Assembly (NCBI GenBank): GCA_910585735.1
Contig: CAJUEU010000037.1
Location: 1 to 18,342, forward strand
Origin: an uncultured Oscillospiraceae bacterium
Lineage (GTDB): Bacteria; Bacillota; Clostridia; Oscillospirales; Oscillospiraceae
Direction: 5' to 3'
Length of the DNA stretch: 18,342 bases
This document shows positions 1 through 5,811 of this stretch, piece after piece (position 1 is the first letter of the stretch; every line of letters begins with the position of its first letter). A model generated the notes under the pieces. The model was not told the DNA's origin. It saw nothing but the letters and a program-made list of their open reading frames with translations, and searched no databases. The position numbers and the translations under genes are program-made.

Positions 1-1372
1 CGTACTCGTTTTTCAGCCGGTACTCCAGCACATCGAACTGGAGGGTGCCCACCACCCCCACGATCAGCTCCTCCATGCCGGTGTAGGGGGTCTTGAAGAT
101 CTGGATGGCCCCCTCCTGGGCGATCTGCTCGGCCCCCTTGAGAAACTGCTTGCGCTTCATGGTATCCAGAGGCCGCACCCGGCGGAAGTGCTCAGGGGCA
201 AAGGTGGGGATGGGGTCGAATTGGAACTTCTTGCCGGGGACGCAGAGGGTGTCCCCGATGGAGAAGATGCCCGGGTCGAACACGCCGATGATGTCCCCGG
301 CATAGGCCTCCTCGATGATCTCCCGCTCGGCGGCCATGAGCTGCTGGGGCCGGGAGAGGCGGAGCTTTTTGCCCCCCTGGACGTGGTAAACCTCCCTGTC
401 CGCGTCAAACCGGCCCGACACCACCCGCAGGAAGGCGATCCGATCCCGGTGGGCCTTGTTCATGTTGGCCTGGATCTTAAAGACAAAGGCCGAGAAGTCG
501 TCGTCAAAGGAGTCGATGATGGCCTCTCCCGCCATCCGGGCCAAGGGCGGGGTGGTCATGCGGAGAAAGCCCTCCAGGAAGGGCTCCACCCCGAAGTTGG
601 TGAGGGCCGAGCCAAAGAACACCGGGGAGAGCTTGCCGTGGCGGACCTTCTCCAGGTCGAACTCGGCGGCCGCTCCGTCCAGCAGTTCCACGTCGTCGGT
701 GAGCTGGCGGTGGAGCTTCTCTCCGATGAGCCCGTCCAGCCCCGAGTCTCCCAGGGAGACCTCGGTGGCGGTGGCCGCCTTGGCGCCCCCGTTGCTGGTA
801 AAGTGGATGATCTGCTTCTTTTCCCGGTCGTAGACCCCCTGGAACTCCTTGCCGCAGCCGATGGGCCAGTTCATGGGGCAGGTCTCGATGCCCAGCTCCT
901 TTTCCAGCTCTTCGCAGAGCTCAAAGGGGTCCCTGGCCTCCCGGTCCAGCTTGTTGACAAAGGTAAAAATGGGAATGTCCCGCATGGCGCAGACCTTGAA
1001 GAGCTTCCGGGTCTGGGCCTCCACGCCCTTGGCGGCGTCAATGACCATGACCGCAGAGTCGGCCGCCATGAGGGTGCGGTAGGTGTCCTCGGAGAAGTCC
1101 TGGTGGCCGGGAGTGTCCAGAATGTTGACACAGTAGCCCTCATACTGAAACTGCATGACCGAGCTTGTCACCGAAATGCCCCGCTGCTTCTCGATCTCCA
1201 TCCAGTCCGAGGTGGCGGCCCGGGTATTCTTTTTGCCCTTCACCTGGCCCGCCTGGGCGATGGCTCCGCCGTAGAGCAGGAACTTTTCGGTGAGGGTGGT
1301 CTTTCCGGCGTCCGGGTGGGAAATGATGGCGAAGGTCCGGCGGCGGGTGATCTCGTTTTCATATTTGGGCAT
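1..1372 (-). CDS. prfC: Peptide chain release factor 3 (RF3), 3' end cut by window
   Basis: RF3 is the translational GTPase that removes RF1/RF2 from the ribosome after peptide release; it acts in the cytoplasm. The 457 visible residues carry the GTPase signatures in order: P-loop SHPDAGKTT at residues 18-26, then ATSDWMEIEKQRGISVTSS (switch region, highly characteristic of RF3 rather than EF-G), DTPGHQDF (G3) and NKLDRE (G4). Near the window edge VGTLQFDVLEYRLKNEY matches the RF3 domain II-III region. Family members are about 525-530 residues, so roughly the last 70 are outside the window. The ATG start at 1370-1372 follows AGGAGG (complement of 1381-1386) and gives the canonical RF3 N-terminus MPKYENEITRRRTFAIISH. 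The gene is divergent from the SLH protein gene and has its own promoter. I see no frameshift. Confidence 0.97.
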   Translation of the reverse strand, partial: MPKYENEITRRRTFAIISHPDAGKTTLTEKFLLYGGAIAQAGQVKGKKNTRAATSDWMEIEKQRGISVTSSVMQFQYEGYCVNILDTPGHQDFSEDTYRTLMAADSAVMVIDAAKGVEAQTRKLFKVCAMRDIPIFTFVNKLDREARDPFELCEELEKELGIETCPMNWPIGCGKEFQGVYDREKKQIIHFTSNGGAKAATATEVSLGDSGLDGLIGEKLHRQLTDDVELLDGAAAEFDLEKVRHGKLSPVFFGSALTNFGVEPFLEGFLRMTTPPLARMAGEAIIDSFDDDFSAFVFKIQANMNKAHRDRIAFLRVVSGRFDADREVYHVQGGKKLRLSRPQQLMAAEREIIEEAYAGDIIGVFDPGIFSIGDTLCVPGKKFQFDPIPTFAPEHFRRVRPLDTMKRKQFLKGAEQIAQEGAIQIFKTPYTGMEELIVGVVGTLQFDVLEYRLKNEY

Positions 1373-1477
1373 GAGGGATCCCTCCTGTTGATTTACGGTT
1401 GGTTATATAAAAAGAAAATATTACATGGGGGATACCTCTTTCGGGAAAATTGAGAGATAAAAACTCCCGCAGGGGTT

Positions 1478-1506
1478 ATTATACTGAATTTTGGACCGCT
1501 TGTAAA
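1478..1506 (-). promoter_or_regulatory. Predicted sigma-A promoter of prfC
   Basis: On the minus strand, TTTACA (complement of 1501-1506) and TATAAT (complement of 1478-1483) are separated by exactly 17 bp. Transcription would begin near 1471 and leave a leader of about 100 nt before the RF3 start. Inside the leader, a perfect 12-nt palindrome GAGGGATCCCTC (1373-1384) abuts the start codon and overlaps the ribosome binding site. Confidence 0.7.
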
Positions 1507-1544
1507 CGGGGAGGGAGGAAATATTTGCTTAACGGGCCGCATGG

Positions 1545-1573
1545 TTGAAAAAAGGGGCGGATTATGGTATAAA
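1545..1573 (+). promoter_or_regulatory. Predicted sigma-A promoter of the SLH protein gene
   Basis: TTGAAA at 1545-1550 and TATAAA at 1568-1573 are spaced by 17 bp. The predicted start near 1580 gives a leader of about 25 nt containing the AAGGAG ribosome binding site (1591-1596). Confidence 0.7.
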
Positions 1574-1604
1574 AAAGAAAAGGATCCCGGAAGGAGAATG
1601 TCCC

Positions 1605-2417
1605 ATGAAAAAAACCATTTCTTTGCTGCTGGCCGCAGCCCTGACCCTGACCCTGCTGCTCCCCGGGCAGAGCGTCCGGGCGGAGGAGGCCATGAAGGCG
1701 TCTCCCTGGGCCCTGGCCGAGTTGGAGCGGGCCTGGGCGGCGGGGGTGTTCCCCGAGGAGATCGACCCCTACCGGGATGACTGCACCCGGGAGATGATCC
1801 GGGCGGAGTTCGCCGCCGTCACGGTGCGGCTCTACGAATTGTTGGGTGGGAAGCTCCACCAGAGCTCTTCCTTCCAGCAGCTCCACCCACACCCCTTCAC
1901 CGACATCGACAACTATGACTATGACATCCGGGAGGCTTACGGCCTGGGGTTTGTGAACGGGGTGGACAAGGAGCGCTTCGACCCCAACGGGCCCCTCACC
2001 CGGGAGCAGGCGGCCGCCATGCTGGGCCGGGTCTGCGAAAAGCTTTACGGTACCCTGCCGGAGGCGGAGGCCACCACGTTTGAGGACGACGGAGAGATCG
2101 ACCGTTATGCCAAGGCGGCGGTGGCCCACCTGGCCCGGAATGGGGTGGTGGGGGGCGTCGGAAACAATGCGTTTGCTCCCAAAAAGTCCCTGACGGTCCA
2201 GGAAGCGGTGGTCATGGCCCTGCGAATGCTGGAGACCAAAAGCTGGCTGCTCCCGGAGCCTTCCCCCAGCCCGGCGGAGAGCGTGGAGCCTGAAGCCACC
2301 CCGGCCCCGGAGGAGAGCCCTGCTCCAGAAGCTTCTCCGACCCCGGAGGAAAGTCCCGATCCCGAGGGCTCCCAGGCCCCCGGAGAGACCACCGCCCCGG
2401 AGATCGGGGAGGAATAG
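1605..2417 (+). CDS. Secreted S-layer-homology (SLH) domain protein with Pro/Glu-rich tail
   Basis: This 270-residue exported protein probably binds the cell wall through SLH repeats, which in the family recognise pyruvylated secondary wall polymers. A signal peptide (MKK, hydrophobic residues 5-19, likely cleavage after VRA at 26) is followed by three SLH-like repeats: about 32-82, about 98-145 (starts FTDIDNYDYDIREAYGLGF and includes the core FDPNGPLTREQAAAML), and about 155-206 (FEDDGEIDRYAKAAV..., then a weaker FAPKKSLTVQEAV). From about 212 to the end the chain is low-complexity Pro/Glu/Ser/Ala (repeated PEESP, PEASP). There is no catalytic domain, so the tail may be a spacer or interaction region. 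The ATG at 1605 was chosen because AAGGAG lies 8 nt upstream and the signal peptide begins there. The gene is monocistronic, ending at a bidirectional terminator. The specific function is unknown. Confidence 0.9.
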   Translation: MKKTISLLLAAALTLTLLLPGQSVRAEEAMKASPWALAELERAWAAGVFPEEIDPYRDDCTREMIRAEFAAVTVRLYELLGGKLHQSSSFQQLHPHPFTDIDNYDYDIREAYGLGFVNGVDKERFDPNGPLTREQAAAMLGRVCEKLYGTLPEAEATTFEDDGEIDRYAKAAVAHLARNGVVGGVGNNAFAPKKSLTVQEAVVMALRMLETKSWLLPEPSPSPAESVEPEATPAPEESPAPEASPTPEESPDPEGSQAPGETTAPEIGEE

Positions 2418-2423
2418 ACAAAG

Positions 2424-2458
2424 AAAAGCAGACGGTTTTCGGACCGTCTGCTTTTTTT
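2424..2458. terminator. Bidirectional intrinsic terminator between convergent genes
   Basis: A perfect 10-bp stem AGCAGACGGT / ACCGTCTGCT (2427-2436 with 2443-2452) encloses loop TTTCGG. It is flanked by AAAA on the left and a run of seven T on the right, so it can end the SLH transcript on the plus strand and probably the LysR transcript on the minus strand. Confidence 0.9.
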
Positions 2459-2467
2459 ACGGCACAT

Positions 2468-3358
2468 TCAGAGGAGTTCCTGCCAGGTCTTCAGCCGGGA
2501 GACCAAGGCCTGGGCGGCGGGGGAGAGGTAGTGGCCCTTCCGGGTGATCAGGTAGACTTCCCAGGGGAGATCTTCCTCAAAGGGACGGAATACAGCGGTC
2601 TGGGAGACCTGGAGCTTGGGGATGCCCATGAAGGTGAGGCCAATGCCCACTCCCTCGTTGTCGGCAATGAGCTGGAGGAAGCGGATCTCGTCCGGGGACT
2701 GGAGCACATAGGAGAGCTCCACACCCTGCCGCCTGGCCTCCTCCTCCAAAATGTGATAGGAGTTGAAGTAGGGGCTTTTGGTGACGACCTGTTCCCCGGC
2801 CAGATCCCGCACGGAAACGGTTTCCTTCCGGGCCAGGGGGTGGCGTTCATTCATAACGGCGCAAAGGTGGTACCGCCGCAGGAGGGTATATTGGAAGAGC
2901 TCCGGGGGGTGGGGACAGCCGATGGTAAGCCCGATGTCGGCCGCATCCCGAAAGACCATCTCCTCGGCCAGAAGGTCGGGAAGCTCCATGATGTCCAGGC
3001 TGATCCCCCGGCCAAGCAGCTCGGCGCGAAGCTCCTCCAGGGGGAGGGCATTGGGAACACTGTAGCCGCAGGAAATGCGGATACGGCCCTTTTCCTGGGC
3101 GGCCACCTGGCCCAGCCGCTGCTTGACGGTGTGGTATTCCTCCACCAGGCGGCGCATTTCCTCCAAAGCCTTCGTCCCAAATGGGGTGAGGACCAGGCCG
3201 CTTTTCTCCCGGGCGAAGAGGGGGCATTGAAGCTCCTCCTCCAGCCTGTGGATAGACTTGCTCAAGGCCTGGGGGGTGAGAAACAGACTTTCGGCCGCGG
3301 GGGTGATCCCGCCGCAGTCGCAGACTGTAATGAAATATTCCATCTGGTGCAGGTCCAT
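2468..3358 (-). CDS. LysR-family transcriptional regulator
   Basis: This 296-residue protein has the LysR layout: an N-terminal winged helix-turn-helix (about 1-60; ...ITPAAESLFLTPQALSKSIHRLEEEL...), a linker helix (about 65-90), then a periplasmic-binding-protein-like effector domain to the end (IRISCGYSVP... through ...AQALVSRLKTW). Such proteins are usually tetrameric activators that bind a small molecule. The ATG at 3356-3358 is preferred because GAGG lies 9 nt upstream and MDLHQMEYFITV fits the family start; a TTG 15 nt earlier (3373) is also open. It is divergent from the two flavoenzyme genes and separated by 134 bp that hold a promoter and an inverted repeat. The natural inference is that it controls them in response to their substrate. 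The ligand cannot be read from sequence. Confidence 0.95.
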   Translation of the reverse strand: MDLHQMEYFITVCDCGGITPAAESLFLTPQALSKSIHRLEEELQCPLFAREKSGLVLTPFGTKALEEMRRLVEEYHTVKQRLGQVAAQEKGRIRISCGYSVPNALPLEELRAELLGRGISLDIMELPDLLAEEMVFRDAADIGLTIGCPHPPELFQYTLLRRYHLCAVMNERHPLARKETVSVRDLAGEQVVTKSPYFNSYHILEEEARRQGVELSYVLQSPDEIRFLQLIADNEGVGIGLTFMGIPKLQVSQTAVFRPFEEDLPWEVYLITRKGHYLSPAAQALVSRLKTWQELL

Positions 3359-3380
3359 AACGAAGGTCCTCAACTTTCGG

Positions 3381-3395
3381 TTTCAAATTTGGAAA
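3381..3395. promoter_or_regulatory. Candidate LysR-type operator
   Basis: The 15-nt imperfect dyad TTTCAAATTTGGAAA has matching TTTC/GAAA ends and AA/TT inner pairs around its centre at 3388. It lies about 50 nt upstream of the expected transcription start of the flavoenzyme operon, and between the divergent LysR and target genes. That is where LysR proteins bind T-N11-A type sites. The assignment is by position and symmetry only. Confidence 0.5.
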
Positions 3396-3405
3396 AAAGG
3401 GTTGT

Positions 3406-3434
3406 TTGCTTGCAATTTATCTAACGAATATAAT
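3406..3434 (+). promoter_or_regulatory. Predicted sigma-A promoter of the flavoenzyme operon
   Basis: TTGCTT (3406-3411) and a perfect TATAAT (3429-3434) are separated by 17 bp. The -35 box departs from consensus at two positions, as expected for an activator-assisted promoter. The predicted start near 3441 leaves about 50 nt before the start codon, including AAGGAGG at 3477-3483. Confidence 0.7.
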
Positions 3435-3492
3435 TATAAAAGATGCGGCCTCAAATAGCAAGTCCAAGAAATGTAGAAGGAGGATGAACGAA

Positions 3493-5736
3493 ATGAGCAA
3501 GATTTCCAGAAGAGACTTCCTGAAGGGCAGCGGCGCCGCTGCCCTGTCCGCCGCCCTGGTGGGCCTCACCGGCTGCGCCAAGGAGGAGGGGACTCCCACC
3601 CCCACCCCTGAAGCGGTACATACTCCCGCTCCCACCCCGGGCAGCACGGCCCCCGTCCAGGATAAGCTCTATACTGCATACATCAACCCCCAGCGGGAGG
3701 ACTACCGCTCCAACACCAAGGAGCTCAAGACCCTCTTCTCCCCCCTGAAGATCGGCGCTATCCAGCTCAGCCACCGGATGGTGAAGTCGGCCGCCGGTTC
3801 CGCTACCTACTTGGCCGGCCTCACCGACGAACTGCTCCAGTACTATGTGAATCTGGCCAAGGGCGGCGTGGAGCTTATCTATGTGGAGAACGTAGCCGCT
3901 ATGGAGCCTCCCGCCGACGGCAGTCCCATCAGCCAGGAGGCTCTGGACTTCGGCAAAAAGATGGTGGAGGAGTGCGGCAAGTACGGCGCCAGCCTGGGCT
4001 ATCAGCTCATGGGCTTTGGCATGGGTGAGAACGAGATGACTGTGGAGCAGATCCATGCCAAGCAGGAGCAGTGGGTTCGGACTGCCAAGGCCCTGAAGGA
4101 GATGGGCTTCAAAGCGGTGGAGCTCAACTCCGCCGGCTTCAATATGCCCGCCCACTTCATCTCCCGTTTCCACAACAAGCGTACCGATGAGTACGGCGTG
4201 GGCAGCATTGAGAACCGGGCCCGGTTTGTTACCGAGTGGGTCCAACGGGTGAAGGAGGAGTGCGGGGAGGACTTCATTGTCCAGATCCTTATGGACGCCA
4301 TTGAGGACAATGACAACATTGCCAACAACCCCACCATCATGACCCTGGACAAGGAGGTCACCGTACCCCACACCCAGGTCAACACAGTGGAAGACGGCAT
4401 TGCCCTGGCCCAGTGCTTTGAGAAGGCGGGAGTGGACTCCATGCACCTGCGCATCGGGCCCTTGGGCCATCACGTGGCCCAGTTCGCCGGGGACCTGTAC
4501 TTTATCCTCAACGGCATTGAGGGTGCCAACGGCTTCGGTATGCAGTATGATTTTGACCGCCACTGGCAGGGAAAGATCATCGGGGACACCCAGGGGGCCG
4601 GCATGCTGCTGGATGTGGCCGCCCAGTACAAGGCCGCTCTGAATATCCCCTGCGGCGCTGTCACCTATATGGACCCCGCCCACGCGCCTGACCTCTTTGA
4701 GCAGGCCCTGGAGGACGGCAAGGTGGACTTCCTCCTCATGACCCGGCCTCTCACCGTGGATATGGAGTACGTGAACAAGCTCCGGGAGGGCCGCATTGAC
4801 GAGATCGCTCCCTGCACTCGCTGCCTCCACTGCCACATCGGCTCCAATGAGATGAACGCCGTGGGCGCCTACTGCCGGGTGAACGCTCTGACCCAGCGGG
4901 TCATGCGGGAGGGCGGTCCCGCCGCCTACGAGCTGACCCCCGCCGAAAAGGCCAAGAAGGTCATGGTCATCGGCGGCGGCCCCGCCGGTATGGAGGCCGC
5001 CCGCATCGCCGCCCTCCGGGGCCACGACGTGACCCTCTATGAGAAGCGGGGCGCCCTAGGCGGTCTGCTGGACTTTGCCCATATGGTGAAGGGTCCCCAC
5101 GAGAATTTGCTGGACCTGAAGAACTACCTGATCCGTCAGCTGGAGCTGGCTAAGGTCACGGTCAAGACCGGCACCGAGGTCACCGCCGACCTCATCCAGT
5201 CCGAGGCTCCCGACGCGGTGATCCTGGCCGTGGGCGGCCTGCGGGATACTTTGAACGTAGCCGGGGACGGCAAGACCCCCGTCATCGAGATGGACGACTT
5301 CATGTTCACCGACATGGGGGAGAAGGTCATTGTCTACGGCTCCAACGCCCAGTCCTTCGACGCCGCCCTGTGGCTCACCGTCCACAAGAAGCACGTCACC
5401 ATGGTCTCTCCCGACGCGGCCATCGACTTTGACAAGCAGCAGTCCCAGCACGCCATGCGGATGATGACCACCGCCCTTTACTCCCTGGGTGTCAACTCCT
5501 GGCCCCAGGCCTCCATCAAGGAGGTCAAGGACGGCCAGGCCACTATCCTCACCGAGACCGGGGTGGAGACCGTCATCCCCTGCGACGCCATTGTCAACGC
5601 CGCCGATATGCTGCCCAACAAGGGCCTGCTGGAGGGAATCGCCGTCAGCGAGACCTACGCCATCGGCGACTGCGAATCTCCCTTCAACATTGCTCTGGCC
5701 ATCCGGGGCGGCAACGACGCCGGCCGGGCAGTGTAA
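3493..5736 (+). CDS. Tat-exported lipoprotein ene-reductase (old yellow enzyme / dienoyl-CoA reductase-like, FMN + 4Fe-4S + FAD)
   Basis: This 747-residue flavoprotein probably reduces an activated C=C bond at the cell surface. Residues 5-11 are SRRDFLK, a classic twin-arginine motif, followed by a short hydrophobic stretch and lipobox LTGC with C28, so it should be exported folded with cofactors and then lipidated. A Pro/Thr linker (about 33-55) precedes an OYE TIM barrel (about 70-430; includes RTDEYG and ENRARF). The cluster ligands C441, C444, C447 and C461 are spaced as in trimethylamine dehydrogenase/2,4-dienoyl-CoA reductase. An FAD-type Rossmann motif GGGPAG is at 494-499 and the late YAIGD motif is near the C-terminus. 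The region where dienoyl-CoA reductases have GYL with the catalytic Tyr reads AGFNMPAHF here. The ATG at 3493 is chosen for AAGGAGG spaced 9 nt away; the ATG at 3484 abuts that site. The gene is first in a unit with the FMN/FAD lipoprotein gene 75 bp downstream. Cytoplasmic relatives include BaiCD/BaiH-type enzymes; the substrate is unknown. Confidence 0.9.
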   Translation: MSKISRRDFLKGSGAAALSAALVGLTGCAKEEGTPTPTPEAVHTPAPTPGSTAPVQDKLYTAYINPQREDYRSNTKELKTLFSPLKIGAIQLSHRMVKSAAGSATYLAGLTDELLQYYVNLAKGGVELIYVENVAAMEPPADGSPISQEALDFGKKMVEECGKYGASLGYQLMGFGMGENEMTVEQIHAKQEQWVRTAKALKEMGFKAVELNSAGFNMPAHFISRFHNKRTDEYGVGSIENRARFVTEWVQRVKEECGEDFIVQILMDAIEDNDNIANNPTIMTLDKEVTVPHTQVNTVEDGIALAQCFEKAGVDSMHLRIGPLGHHVAQFAGDLYFILNGIEGANGFGMQYDFDRHWQGKIIGDTQGAGMLLDVAAQYKAALNIPCGAVTYMDPAHAPDLFEQALEDGKVDFLLMTRPLTVDMEYVNKLREGRIDEIAPCTRCLHCHIGSNEMNAVGAYCRVNALTQRVMREGGPAAYELTPAEKAKKVMVIGGGPAGMEAARIAALRGHDVTLYEKRGALGGLLDFAHMVKGPHENLLDLKNYLIRQLELAKVTVKTGTEVTADLIQSEAPDAVILAVGGLRDTLNVAGDGKTPVIEMDDFMFTDMGEKVIVYGSNAQSFDAALWLTVHKKHVTMVSPDAAIDFDKQQSQHAMRMMTTALYSLGVNSWPQASIKEVKDGQATILTETGVETVIPCDAIVNAADMLPNKGLLEGIAVSETYAIGDCESPFNIALAIRGGNDAGRAV

Positions 5737-5811
5737 CTGATTTATCCCGGGAAAATTGGGTAAAATAGGAGTACGCCGCAAAACAGCGGACAAATTGAAG
5801 GAGGAATTATA

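Noticed and set aside
188..1453. Plus-strand open frame opposite prfC
   Set aside because: The minus strand encodes an unmistakable RF3 with all GTPase motifs; the plus-strand product resembles nothing.
3359..3373. TTG at 3373 as the LysR start
   Set aside because: The ATG at 3358 has GAGG at good spacing and gives the usual LysR N-terminus.
3451..5025. Open frame of about 520 codons antisense to the OYE lipoprotein gene
   Set aside because: It is an antisense shadow of a gene with clear family motifs; no ribosome binding site or domain.
5737..5811. Separate promoter for the second flavoenzyme gene
   Set aside because: No -35/-10 pair found; only a 4-bp hairpin. Co-transcription with the upstream gene is simpler.
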